Below, piece by piece: positions 48,772-60,517 of a stretch of 64,000 nt of DNA. Under the pieces are notes generated by a model. The model was not told the DNA's origin. It ran no database searches and saw only the letters and a list, made by a program, of their open reading frames with translations. The position numbers and the translations under genes are program-made. The DNA is from Linyphia triangularis (taxonomy: Eukaryota > Arthropoda > Arachnida > Araneae > Linyphiidae), in NCBI GenBank assembly GCA_963978545.1, contig OZ021729.1:8293501-8357500 (forward strand), given 5' to 3'. Position 1 is the stretch's first letter. Each line of letters begins with the position of its first letter.

Positions 48772-49309
48772 TAATGAACAATTCCAGCATTTTTTTAAAA
48801 CAAGTAAAATTAGTTTATATTTATGAAGAATTTCTTTCTGATTCCAAATATTTAAACAAAAGTTCTTTAAAAAAATTAGTTACTTAAATATTAAGAAAAG
48901 AAAATGCCTCAAAACAGAGCCAAAACCAGTCTGATCAAAACACACAACAAAATTCATGACGTCAAGGGATCCTGCTGTTTCTATGGTTATCTTGAGGTTT
49001 CTTCAAAATAGTTGGAGTTGAAATAGTTGGTAGACCATTGCCATATCATTGGTGTGATTTGCGAGAAACTTGTAAATCTGGTTGCCGCTACCGCATTTCA
49101 ATTCAAGATGTTTGCGAAGCCGTGACGTCACATTCAATGCCAGCGGAATGAATCGTTTTCTCGCCAACGTCTAAGAAGGTAATTTTAATCGCAAAATAAA
49201 AAAATAAAAAGTAAAAGCGCATTGAGTAGAAATTTGTGTGTTTATAATCTTTTCGAAACATTTAGAATTGAATAAAAAATTAAATAAAAAAATGCGGGAT
49301 TGTCCATTG
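48772..49309. mobile_element. MITE X, copy 1
   Basis: Shares its whole length with 62095-62614 (phrases GTTTCTATGGTTATC, GAGGTTTCT, TTTGCGAGAAACTT, GTGACGTCACATTCAAT, CTTTTCGAAACATTTAGAATTG). The right end AATGCGGGATTGTCCATTG is intact, and the left end (ATGAACAATTCCAGCATTTT) is decayed. Two TGACGTCA sites lie inside, at 48957-48964 and 49123-49130. Confidence 0.85.
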
Positions 49310-49415
49310 AAGACACATTTTGATTTTTGTATGTATATTGTATTGTCATACGGATATTGTTTTTGTATTTTTTGTTACTAATGAATTCTACTTACTTCTG
49401 TAATCCCTGATACCT

Positions 49416-49623
49416 AGTGACACATGAGGTTGGTTGTTTTTGGATTAACTGGCGCCGTCAGCAACACGAGGGCTATAATGCGCCGAAACATTCGTCCTTT
49501 GACAAGCCAACATACATTTACAAACATTCCTTCCTTACACGGGACTCGTACCCGCAACCTCGCGGTCTAGAAGCTAGCACGCTACTAACCACTATACCGT
49601 TTGGTTAGCAGTGGTACATGGGG
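49416..49623 (-). mobile_element. SINE family 1, copy 7
   Basis: The element is at 49430-49609, minus. A CTA insertion in the A-box zone (GCTACTAACC on plus) and a changed B box (GGTACGAGTCC) mark decay. Flanks AGTGACACATGAGG (49416-49429) and AGTGGTACATGGGG (49610-49623) match at 11 of 14 positions. Confidence 0.9.
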
Positions 49624-49639
49624 ATTTACTAAGTTGTTC

Positions 49640-49644
<5 letters not shown>

Positions 49645-49670
<26 letters not shown>
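49645..49670. repeat. Poly-A tract (~26 nt)
   Basis: An A run about 25 bp beyond SINE copy 7; not a tail of that SINE, whose 3' end is on the other side. Confidence 0.85.
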
Positions 49671-51837
49671 CTATCACAATACCATTAATTTAATTATAAT
49701 TTACCCATAATTATCTCTAAAGCAAAGGAAGAACATATTTTAACAAATTAAGTATAAAATTCGTTAAGTTGTACCAGAAAAATAATTAACAATTCCTACC
49801 GAATGACTGTTTTTAATTAATAATTCTAAGAGAAAACTAGAGGGTTAACTTTTCAACGATCGGAAACAAATTTAATTAATGTTCTCAGATACAACAAAAA
49901 TACCTCAACGACAAATATCAGAAGAGAAAAATACTCAACATTCAGTTTCAAGCAACTAATAAATCTTCTTGGAAAAGAGAAATTCCAAAATTAGATTCTT
50001 TAAATTAAACGTCCCGTTTTTAAGCAAACTTTATTTTTTATTGGCAAAGGTAGAAAAATTCACAAACTGTATTAAATTTACCTAGCAGCAATAAATTCTG
50101 TTTCACGTGAGTTTACTTTGGAGCGAACTATAATTGGCGGCGTAGAAACTATTGGCGACAAAGGTTAAAGTTCATATCGGGATCTAAAAATAGCTACACA
50201 TTCCAAACGAGGCTGGTTAGCGGAAAGGGGAAAAGATAACAATATAGAATGGAGGGAAAAGTTATGGCGATATTGCAGTGGAGATATAATCTGCACAGGT
50301 AAGTTGTATAATTGATTATTAGGTCATACTGAAAGAATGGATTATGAAGATGAAAATAAATTAGCTGAAATACATTGGACTTTTTTTTTTTTTAATCTTT
50401 ACTTCAAAAATAGAAATTGTAGTAAAAATTAATATTCAGTAATGCTGATTTAAATTTTATGTAGTAAAAATATTTGAGTCAGCAACAATATTTTGCAAAA
50501 GTATTGTAATTCAAGGAAATGACTAATATTGTACATTTGTAGTCATTCAGATGTAACTAAAAAACCTTTGACTGAGAAAATGATGTATGGTAATTTTTAA
50601 TTTTTTTATTTTTACTTATACCAGAAAATATAAATGAGTAAAAGTAATAAACAAATCCGTTGTCAAACTATGTAGAGTAGTTCTTCAAAGTTTTAGCTTG
50701 AAATAAGTTTGAAATAGTTTTTAAAACATATTTCTTTAAATACGTATCTTGGAATTCCTATTTAAGTAATTCGAAACTTTGTATTTAAAATTTATTGTAC
50801 TTTCAAGTAAAATAATCTGTATTATTTTCTCCTTTAAATCTTAAAATACCAAGTTAAAGAAAAAATTTTAACGTAATAAACATTTGAATATAATAATATA
50901 GTTGACCGTATAAACAGTGAAAATATAAACATATTCACTTAAGTAATAGGAAAAAAATTAATATAAAAATATAAATTTTCTATATAATTAAGCTTCGGGT
51001 AAAGCTTCGAAGTAAAGTTTGGCAAATGATTCAAGGTGTATTAGATATAAGTATAATTATGATCAAACTTTATGGTAATTCTTTTTGTTTTTTAACAGAA
51101 TTAAAATAGTTTTAGTTTTCAACAACGGTTTTTACAATTGTATCTGATAGTGGAGGAAAAAACTACAAAATCTCAAACTTCTCTTAAATTCTTCTTTGTA
51201 TATAAACAATTTCTGACACGCAAATGATATTTGATAAGACTAAGTTTCTTCTTTATTTTTTTCAGTTAGAATATTAAGAGGCATTAGAAAGAGATCACAC
51301 CTTGCTCTAATTAATTGAATAATTTTTACTCCAACCCATTTCCCGTGGGTAATGGGACAAAGAGATCGATACCTTGAGGAGCAAGAGCTGTAATTAAGAT
51401 ATAATAACTAGCAGTTGACTATGACTAGTAGTGGGTGAAATGCCATTTAAATCCTCAACAAGTTTCATGGATGTTAAACGTTTATTGACGTGGGTAGAAA
51501 TAGAGGTATAAGGGCAAGATTCTAATAGTTGTACGGTTTCATTTTTTTACCTTGGGGATATGAAACACAGCACTGAATATCAAACTAGGGGTGTGGAACA
51601 TAGCACAACTTTCAGTCACACTATAATATTGGTCATTGTATTAAAATTTTATGTGGGTGTTGTTAACCGTTTTCTTATATTCACTCATCTAAACAAAAAA
51701 TGACTCGTTTGAAGATATATTTGGCAATAATTTTTACATGGGCAATAAAAAAAAACCGTTAAAATAGCTAAAATGGCGATGTTATTCGATGGACATTACA
51801 CTTCTCTTTCTTGTCGTTGATGGGCGATGCTCAAAGT
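49671..51837. other. AT-rich non-coding DNA
   Basis: No gene, RNA gene or repeat recognised across this stretch. 50090-50240 is slightly less AT-rich. Confidence 0.55.
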
Positions 51838-52278
51838 CAGAGAACCCTGTGTTAAAGGCACTTGGTTTTTCACATTTTTCGCTTTTAGCAATATTTGCAT
51901 TTTTTTAATTTTTTATTTGCATTTCTCTAAGTTTTGGAACATCCTGATTTTCTAAAAGTGATGTAAAAAAATTTATGTCTGTGAGCCCCGAAAAAATTGA
52001 ACTACGATGCTCGAATTTGCTTTGCGGGTTGGTGTTCGGTGATGGTTGACCTGCCATTAAGCTTTTCCTCAAAATTGCGCATGCGCATAAGGTAGCTGCC
52101 ATTGAAAAAATCATGTTTTCCAGTAAGTGCTAAAAAAAGGCCCTAACGATTTTGTCCAAAATAGTTGTGGTAATGCCTCTTAAAGTGTTTTAAACATCCC
52201 CACCTCCGAAATTCCCGTAAAAATGCTGTAAAGGGGTAAAAAGTTGAAAAACAAATGTCTTTAACACAGAGAGCTCTG
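51838..52278. mobile_element. Putative MITE W with ~42-bp TIRs
   Basis: CAGAGAACCCTGTGTTAAAG then GTTTTTCACATTTTT at the left, and the inverse AAAGTTGAAAAAC then CTTTAACACAGAGAGCTCTG at the right. No clear target duplication. The 69-codon minus frame inside (51905-52114) is not recognised. Confidence 0.7.
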
Positions 52279-52406
52279 TCTAATTCATATAAAAAAAAGC
52301 ATTTTTATTTTCCTTCTTTCTCAAATATCAATTATAGATTTAGTTTAGAAAATTGCATGTTATCTAACAAATAATAGAGCTCTTTTAGATCGATTAACGT
52401 GCGTTT

Positions 52407-52447
<41 letters not shown>

Positions 52448-53032
52448 GAGAGAGAGAGATTTATAATTTATAAAGTTTCGAAATTTTTATTTATAAGATA
52501 AAAAAAAATGTATGAGATTTAAAAAATTAAATAATAATAATAATAAAAATAATAATAGTAATGTAATTAATTGATAAGAATATATTTTTTAAAAATTAAT
52601 CTAAATAATTAAATGAAATTTTTCTGTAAAAGCTTATGTGTTTTTTAGGCAAAGGTATAATGTGAAAAAAGTTTCTTAACAAATTATTGTTTAAATTCTG
52701 AGAAGAATGTACAATTGTATGAAAAACTTGATTTTAAGGAAATAGCCTTTAAAGTATGAATAAGTGAATGATGTTAATGTTATATTTTTTTTCTAAAAAA
52801 TATGAAAAATTCTACTAATTGCAGGAGAACTCTATTAATGTTATACCTTTGATTTTACATAATTTCTTTCAAACTTTACAAAAGCCTGAAAATACATTTT
52901 AAATCAGAATTTGAATTTTATGCTGAATAAAAATGTAATGAATAAATAAACTTGCTGAAGTCAGCACAATATTTCAGGTAGAAATGGGATTTTATATCCT
53001 AATTAGCAAAAGTATAGTAATTAAATTCATAT
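52279..53032. other. AT-rich DNA with short (TA)n(GA)n
   Basis: A TA run near 52411-52443 is followed by GAGAGAGAGAGA. A short (AAT)n lies near 52530-52560. Nothing else recognised. Confidence 0.6.
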
Positions 53033-53296
53033 TTAACTCTCTGAGGGTCATAGACATATATATACGTCCTTTGATCCCCAACAATACCCAACATTTTAAA
53101 ATTTATAAATAAAATCTAAAATGAAATATTTTTTTAGTATTTGTATTAGGATGTTAGTTTAAAAACCATTTAAACAAAATAAATAAAAAATAATTAAAAA
53201 ATATTTATGAATTTCAATCATAAATATAATTTAAAAATTATTTCATTGAAAACAATTGTACAATTTCGCCCATTCCCTGGACTCTCAGAGGGTAAA
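53033..53296. mobile_element. Probable second piggyBac-like MITE (decayed)
   Basis: TTAA-CTCTCTGAGGGTC at the left (from 53033) and GACTCTCAGAGGG-TAAA at the right (to 53296). The ends are inverted with a few mismatches, start with C runs and sit at TTAA/TAAA. The interior is nearly pure AT. The terminus differs from the 48499 element, so it would be a different family. Confidence 0.6.
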
Positions 53297-54688
53297 TCTT
53301 ATAAAGACGTTATTTTAAGAATAAAATCTCTATGTTATTGCATCACTTTTAAAAAGTGATTTGTAAAAAAAAAAAAAAAAAGCAGTTTTCGCATGAATTT
53401 ATTTTAAAAACGATTTCCAAATATCATGTTACAGCACAAAAACTGTGTTATTAAAAAGTGCTTTTTTAATCTTGTACATTATCTACATGCAAACAACTCA
53501 TAAAAAATCGTTATCGTCAAAAGCGAATACATATACTTTCTTTAATCAAATAATAGCAGTAGATGTAGGAAATTATCAAATGATGTAAACAGAGAAATGA
53601 ATTTTTGTCAAGAGAGCACTAAACTCAATTTGCTATTTCTCGTTTAGAAAATGGCTTTTATGTTTCACCAAAATTAACTGTGTAAAGAAAGAACATTTTC
53701 CCGGAACAATTGAAAGCCGTTAGTTGAAATGACATCATTCAATCAAATGGGTTCAATTCTGAGCGGATTCTTTCTTAAACATTTTAATAATAAATATTCT
53801 TTTATATAGATAAAAAAAAATTATGGCAGTTACAGTTTTGCTTTTGTTAGAAGATAATTTGAACGTACAGATTTAAATGTTTTCCTCCAAATCCATTATC
53901 GTTTTAGTGTACAGGTAAATTAATCAAGAGTTACAGTTTGGTGTTTTTTATAGTGGCGCATAGTCAATTTTATTTGTAAAACATTAAAACCATGAAACAA
54001 ATTTAGGTACTTATTAGTCAGGTTTGAAAAATAGGTTAGGATGAAAGAAATTTAATATTTGATCCGATATCTAAACTCATATGAGTTTTATTGTATAGTT
54101 ACTTATAAAAATAAAACTCTATTTAATCTGTATTGAATCTTTTCTTAGTGAAAAAAGTGAGGAGCTACACAAATAATTTTAAAAGAGAGAATACACTTGA
54201 AAAATTACATATCTGTTAAAAAAGTTTATCTAATAATAATATGACACATTTTGTGCAAATACGTGAAGTGTTATATAGGCAAAAGGTAATCGAGGGAACT
54301 CGGGGAGGACTTTTATTAAAATACAACCAGTGTTTGTGTCACGTATAGGAAAAACCCTAAAAAGGAAACGAGGCTAGACAATCACAATCGCAGCTGCGTC
54401 TACTCAATTTAAAGCAGAGATAGTAGAGCCTCGAAGTATAGATACAATACCGAGACTTTTAGCATGTTAAATGACCTTTTTGTGTCTTAGTCTTGAATCC
54501 AAAAATGCTCTGTAATCGTAAAGCAACATAAAATGACAAGTACATGTTTGAATTATCATATTTTCAAAGTACGTATACTTAGGAAATCCCTGTTCATTAT
54601 TATAAAGAGTAGTAATCAGAATATTTAAATGTATTGAAACTTAAATAAGTTTTTTGATATAATATATGTTTTCTATATTTGAGTCTAT
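53297..54688. other. AT-rich non-coding DNA
   Basis: Nothing recognised. The block at 54280-54450 is less AT-rich. Confidence 0.5.
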
Positions 54689-54716
54689 CATTGAATGTTT
54701 TGTAAAACATTCAATG
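54689..54716. repeat. 28-bp perfect palindrome
   Basis: CATTGAATGTTTT and AAAACATTCAATG are exact 13-bp inverted arms around GT, about 20 bp outside the nested foldback element that follows. Confidence 0.9.
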
Positions 54717-54736
54717 ACAAACAAAATGTGTTTGTC

Positions 54737-55388
54737 ATCCCAACAAAAACAGCTCCGTAAAAAAGGCGCCAAGTCTTTCACGCAATGATTATGCCCGTGA
54801 AAAGTATTGAGATCTAAAGTAGATACAACTTTAAAGTTGTTGTAAATTACGGGCAATGAAAATTAATAAAATTTTCTTCTCAAAATAAAAATTCTCCTGC
54901 ATGGGCCTAAATATCTACACTGTTAAAAATTTTGTTCCACCTTGCACCAAAAATTGGTTCCCATTTAGCTGCCACCAACATTTGGTGCTTAGTTTCACGA
55001 TTTAATGGTGCAACCTCGGACAGTAAGCACCATTAAATCGCGAAACTAAGCACCAAATGTTGGTGGCAGCTAAATGGGAACCAATTTTTGGTGCAAGGTG
55101 GACAATTTTTTTTAACAGTGTAGCTACAAAAATATTTGTGACACTTGGCCATTACGTATTCTGGTTCACTGACGCGTATTGACCAAGTCACACAAATACT
55201 TTTGTAGCTAGATATTTAGGCCTATACAGTGGAATTTTGACTTTGAATAGAAATTTTTACTAATTTTCATTGCCCGTAATTTACAACAACTTTAAACTTG
55301 GCTCTACTTTAGATCTCAATACTTTTCAGGGTCATAATCATTGCATGAAGAACTTGGCGCCTTTTTGCAGAGATGCTTTTGTTGGGAT
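54737..55388. mobile_element. Foldback element U, nearly complete palindrome
   Basis: The left arm ATCCCAACAAAA, AAGGCGCCAAG, GATTATGCCC, TTGAGATCTAAAGTAGA, GTTGTTGTAAATTACGGGCA pairs with the right arm through to TTTTGTTGGGAT (55388). The centre (55124-55210) is itself palindromic (GCTACAAAAATATTTGTG and CACAAATACTTTTGTAGC). A second foldback is inserted at 54918-55120. Without it, the element is about 447 bp. No ORF. Confidence 0.9.
54916..55122. mobile_element. 203-bp foldback MITE with TA duplication, nested in element U
   Basis: CACTGTTAAAAA (54918) and its inverse TTTTTAACAGTG (to 55120) are the ends. The arms of about 93 bp are about 95% identical (CACCTTGCACCAAAAATTGG, GCTGCCACCAACATTTGGTG). 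TA flanks both sides (54916-54917 and 55121-55122). The opposite arm of element U preserves the uninterrupted target (TTGTAGCTAGATATTTAGG, near 55202), confirming a TA target duplication as in the Tc1/mariner group. Confidence 0.95.
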
Positions 55389-56566
55389 TTCACTTCTTTT
55401 TTTAAGGTTACTAATTAAAAATGTATTACTTATTTGCTGAACAATAACTGGTTTTAAAATATTTAGTGTTCATAATTTTTAAACTTGCAAGAAAACTTCC
55501 TGGGATTGAAAGGATTAAGCATACATATTTTTTGGCACTAATGTAAGCGCTGTTCTGTTTCATGATTTGTTTAGAATCAAACAAAATATGATGGTAAAAA
55601 GTTTTACACAATAAAAGAGAAGCTTACTTTAACCCTTAAATGCATATTGTTGCCAATTGTCAACATTCCTTAAATTCATAGCGTTGTAGATCTGTATCGT
55701 ATGTTTATAACCTCATATCTTTTTATTTTAATTTTATCAAAACTATATTATCATTTCCAAATCCAACTAGAATCTTTGAAAATTTATTTCCTTATCTGAG
55801 AATTTTTTTTTTGTTGAGGGTACTGTTGGCTGAACACAATTTCTTTCGGCGAGTATTAAGAATTACTATAATTTATATAAAAAGTAACGAACGCACACAT
55901 GAAAAATTGTTTTTCGAAACAAGGTAAGAGTAAAGAATATTGATATTTTTGCATATACTGATACATTTATGCAAGAAAAATGAAGCTTTTTTTTTTTTGT
56001 AATGTAAAAAATACATCAATACACAAAATTCCTGTGCGTTTTTTTTTTTAATGTATTTTTCTCATTAGATACAACCATTTCAAATTTTATTTAGTAAAAA
56101 TAAAAATTCATGCAGTTAAGAGTCAATTATATGAGACAAGTATAAAGAAGAAATTTGATACCTAAGGTGAGTGGTTTGCAATTATTTTCCTTAAGAGAAG
56201 TATTAACTGTATAAATTTGTAAAGTAATATATTGAGTATCGTTGACATATTGTCGATTACTACAATATAGAATCAAAAGAAAATTTAAAATGCGAAGTAC
56301 AAACAGGAAACTTTCAAAGTAATTTTCTGCTAAAATTTTTTTAAATTTTTAATTTATTAAAAGGTACTTTGAACTCAGTTATTTATCATTATTAAATTTG
56401 AAATTATTGAAAAGTTCAGTTCATATGTCTATGATTACTCGACTAATCACATACATACTAAATCTATATCGTACTTTTTAAGAACATATGATCAATCATT
56501 TAAAAATATTATTGAGAAATACTATATCCATATTTTAAAGGTCTCCACCCCAATATGCTTCTCTTA
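55389..56566. other. AT-rich non-coding DNA
   Basis: Nothing recognised; a 61-codon minus frame (55426-55611) has no domain. Confidence 0.5.
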
Positions 56567-57227
56567 TAGTTCGAGAGGCGACTGCAATTTTTGAACCTCA
56601 TCGAACATCATTCTGAATTTTTTATAGAAATTGGAGAAAAGTGAGTAGATTACGAATCCACTGGTCTGCCGTGGCAAAAATGGTCGAAACTGATAAAAAA
56701 TTTACTTGGAATGAGTTGAACTAAAATCCGATTGCCAAATATGTCAAAACTTGTCAAAAAGAGAACGAACTTTTTCGTCTGGTGACCCAATACATTTTGA
56801 TTTTCAATGAGAAAAAGCGCAAACGATTTCTGATCTCTGACTCTGAAAACTTGTATATTTTAAAAGTAAGACAAATTGGCGACATCAGTTACGTCATCAG
56901 TGACGTAATGTTTATTGCCAATTTGGCTCATTTGTGAAAGATGCTAGTAACCCATCGCCACACATCCGAATCATCTGCAACCTTATTAATTAAAAATTAA
57001 AGAGTGGGGGTTACCAAATAAAAAAAATGCTCATTATTTGACAAGTTATGGCGCATTTGGCAATTGGATTTAGTTCAACTTATTAAAAGTCGATTTTTGA
57101 CTAGTTTCGGCCATTTTTGCCACGGCAGACCAGTGGATTCGTAATCTACTCACTTTTCTACAATTTCTATAAAAAATTCAGAATGATGTTCGATGGGGTC
57201 CAAAATTTGCAGTCGCCTCTCAGTCTA
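56567..57227. mobile_element. Long-TIR MITE C, copy 2, TA target
   Basis: Ends TA-GTTCGAGAGGCGACTGCAA and TTGCAGTCGCCTCTCAGTC-TA. The arms at 56567-56757 and 57037-57227 are long imperfect inverts containing AGTTGAACTAAA and ATTGCCAAAT and their inverses. It is slightly shorter than copy 1 through interior deletions. Both copies have the same interior order, including the bZIP-like palindrome at 56889-56908. Confidence 0.92.
56889..56908. promoter_or_regulatory. CRE/bZIP-like palindrome in MITE C copy 2
   Basis: TTACGTCATCAGTGACGTAA has 8-bp inverted arms around four bases. It is retained from copy 1 (45381-45400) with one change. Confidence 0.6.
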
Positions 57228-58039
57228 TAAGTCTTTCTGCAAAACATGAATGTAGGACAAAAATAATGTTAACAGCAAACGGGAAAGGTTTCTAATAATA
57301 CACAAATAGATCACAACTTAATCCTGTTGGTTCAGACAAATCCCAATGTTAAAGAAAGGTGATACTTTTGACCGTAAAATCAAATATGATTTTTTTTTTC
57401 AAATAGAAGTGCAGACTGTTTTTAGTCAATACTTTTATAGAAAGTCAACATATCATGTGGGAGCATGAAAATAATAATAAAAACTTATTTGTAATGAGAC
57501 AATATTGTATAAAAAAAACTTATCTAGTTACTCGAAATATTTTTTTTAAACGCTGCTTATAAAAAGGGAAAAAGCACAAGAAATGATGGATGAGTTGAAA
57601 ATACGCCAGTCATTGTTATAAATTGATAAAATATATCTTTCAATGAAATTCTTATTGATTGATTTCTTACAAATGTTTGATTTTACTTGGTTAATAAATG
57701 CAAAAGAAGATCAATTTTAATTAATAAACGAATTTCATCATTTCATAATATATGGGACAACTATTTACAAGTGATGTAATGACGTTAGATGATCTAGAAT
57801 TAGTAAAATCGTATTGGCAATACAAAATGAAGAGATTCTAGTTGAATACAAACAAACCTGGTTGGAAAAATAAACTCTCTATGATAAACATAAAATGCAT
57901 ACTATACACTTTTTTTATTTGCATCATGTACTGCACATAATTTAAACATTAGTATGGTTATTCGCAATTTAGTAATTTTAGTGATATACGATGAAAAATA
58001 AATGCTCTTACGCTGAAATTTTGAATTGATCATTATTCT
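57228..58039. other. AT-rich non-coding DNA
   Basis: Nothing recognised. Confidence 0.5.
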
Positions 58040-58310
58040 TTTACGTTCATTGTTAAACATTTTAGGTTATGATTACTTTTTTTTGGCACTTGATGAAATT
58101 ACGGATGCTTTGTTTTAAAATAATATTTTTATTTTTACTTTATAATACTATGCTGCCGTTTTTCTTTTTAAATTTTGCGTTCATTGTTAAACATTTTAAG
58201 TTATGATTACTTTTCTTGGCACTTGATGAAATTACGGATACTTTATTTTAAAATAATATTTTTAATTTCACTTAATAACACTATGCTGCCATTTTTCTTT
58301 TTAAATTTTA
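58040..58310. repeat. 134-bp tandem duplication
   Basis: CGTTCATTGTTAAACATTTT starts at 58044 and 58178. GGCACTTGATGAAATTACGG and CTATGCTGCC follow in both, and a third start (TTTACATTTATTAAACAT) begins near 58306. Divergence is low. Confidence 0.9.
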
Positions 58311-59376
58311 CATTTATTAAACATACTATAGTCTAATTACTTGGGAATTCTTCAAAGGCAAAAGAACTTTGGTGTCAATTAAGTTAAATCTCGATTTTGA
58401 ACATTTTGCAAATGAAATTAAATTACAAATTAAGTATACAAAAGACTATATTAAACTCATATCTTGATAAATATATTAGCCATATTTAATATTTAAACGG
58501 TACCCAAATGTAACTATACAACTTTTGAGAAAAGAAACCCAAGATACGAAAAATTAGTTTTTAGAAACGCTATATATTTTAAACAAATCTATTTCTTAAA
58601 CTATTTCATTACATATTTTCTCTTTGGAACAGAAACTCTTGAATAGTAAAAATTTGAAACATTTATTCAAGCAAAGCTGAACCGAAAACTTCCTTTCGTA
58701 GTAAAACTTGATGGAAAAAGTAACTATTATACAAGAAGGGAAAATAAATTTCGTTTTAGCTTAACTGAGAATATACAGCGCTTGAGTCATACACATCAAG
58801 CACTGTGTAGTTCATTTAAAATTAGATCATAAAGACGAACGGGACAAGAGCTTTAAAAGACTGCGAATCAGCTGAAGGGTTACTGTTTTCATCTTAAAGC
58901 GGAAAACTGCAATTAAGAAAACCACCCGTGCAATTGAGTTTATTTCCTCAATTACTTTTACGTTAATTCCCAATTTTGTACAAAATTTAGGAAATGGTGG
59001 GAGATATTTCACTACAAATCTTATTCGGAAGCTTAGGAAGTTTTTTAATAACATTTTCCTGACAAAATATCGTTATTCGTATTAATCCATAAAATATTAC
59101 GAGGGCCTTGCTTATAGACATAGATTTGGCAGTATAATTATATAAAAAAAACTTCATTATGAGAAGTTTGATAACTAATTATTATGTTCGACAAAATATT
59201 TTGTATTTAACATCACTGATGATATCTAATAATATAGTTATTTCTTAATAGTTCTGTGTATCTTTATAAAGCAAACATGTTAATTAGGCTAATATCAACT
59301 AAATAATTCATACCGAGCAATCGGATAAAGTATAATTGACTGTGCAGATTTGGAATATGTGTGTTTTTTATCTATA
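58311..59376. other. AT-rich non-coding DNA
   Basis: No gene recognised; the 75-codon minus frame at 58827-59054 lacks a domain. Confidence 0.5.
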
Positions 59377-59921
59377 TTTTTAAATCCTTTATATTAACTT
59401 AGATTTTGTGTGTGGCTGGATATATCAATGACTGGCAAATCTGTGAAGGTCTAATTAACGCCCTTGCCATCATCCAATTGGGCTGGAACTTGGCAGATAG
59501 ATTCGATGTCGATGACAATGCCTTTTATTAGATTTTGGTGACTGTCACTGTCACTAAAAGGTCGTTTTTACGGAATACTAATAAACCAAAATTCAGTCAT
59601 ACAATCGCGCTGAAATAGCATTTAACCACCGGTTATCGAAAAAACTCTTTCCTGTTGCAATAAATAATAAAATTGTTTTAATCAGAATAAATAAAAGGTA
59701 TTTGGATGTGAGGGTATAAATTCACACAAATTTTTAATAAATAAATTTTGAAAAGTAGTTTACCACATATTTTGTTGATAGAGATGTTTTTAATATTTAA
59801 AATTAGATGCAAAACACCAAGCACACGTAGGCAACAGAAACGGCGTTTGGTTAAGGAATATAAAAATTGGTAATGCATATGAAGGATTTATATTAAAAAA
59901 AATTACTTATGGGTTATATTA
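59377..59921 (+). mobile_element. Element B copy 9, the most complete unexpanded copy
   Basis: Starts TTTTTAAATCCTTTATATTA, ACTTAGATTTTGTGTGT; includes GATGTCGATGACAATGCC and CAATCGCGCTGAAATAGC; then AATAAATAATAAAATTGTTT, AATCAGAATAAATAAAAGG; and ends GCATATGAAGGATTTATATT, ATGGGTTATATT. It is about 545 bp with no expansion, so it is the best reference copy. A 66-codon minus frame is an artefact. Confidence 0.88.
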
Positions 59922-60051
59922 TTAAACTTTTAATTCCAATCCTTGGATTGTTTTCGAGATTTCTTTATTTATATTTTTGTTCAAACAGTCAAGGTAACAA
60001 ACATATTTTAAAGTAATATTATTTTTTGTTGGACAGTTGAGAAATCATGCA

Positions 60052-60517
60052 TACAGTAGAATCTCGATTAACCGACCTAATTCGGACGAAAGGTAGGTCA
60101 GTTAAGCGAAAATTCCGAATAAAAGAGAGTTGTAAAAAACAATAAAAAATAAATGATTTTCGTTTATTGAATACAGGACTTTTAATGTTTTTTTTATGAC
60201 ATAATTGTTGGAAATGAGTTTTTGTTGTAATAATCTTGATAATATTTGTTTCGCTGCTCTATCCCGGAGTCTTTTTGAAGGCAATAGTTCAGTTTGATCT
60301 GCATCCGATAGTCGCTCTAACCATGTCAGTTCTGTAGAAAAACAGTCAAAAGCCTCATCATTACTTATGTAACTTTAGAGCAAGGGAAAAGATTACGGTT
60401 TAAAAAGAAACAAATGATTTATTACTCATTTGGGAGATTTTTGATGTCGAGTAAATGATTGCCGGTTAACAGAGAGTTCCGGATAAAGGAGGGACAGTTA
60501 ATCGAAGTTCTACTGTA
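60052..60517 (-). mobile_element. Tigger/pogo-type transposon remnant, TA target
   Basis: TA-CAGTAGAATCTCGATTAAC at the left (60052) and GTTAATCGAAGTTCTACTG-TA at the right (to 60517). CAGTAGAA...CTCGATTA ends with TA duplications are characteristic of the Tigger/pogo group of Tc1/mariner transposons. At 462 bp it is internally deleted, keeping part of the transposase C-terminus on the minus strand. Confidence 0.93.
60102..60400 (-). pseudogene. Tigger/Jerky-like transposase C-terminal relic
   Basis: Translating the minus strand from about 60360 gives NDEAFDCFSTELTWLERLSD, then LLPSKRLRDRAAKQILSRLL. This resembles the C-terminal tail after the DDE domain in Jerky/Tigger-type transposases (acidic residues, WLE, then a KR-rich RDRAA helix). 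No DDE residues or CENP-B-type DNA-binding region remain. The open frame from the ATG is 60102-60284 only. The surrounding TIRs support the assignment more than the short protein does. Confidence 0.6.
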
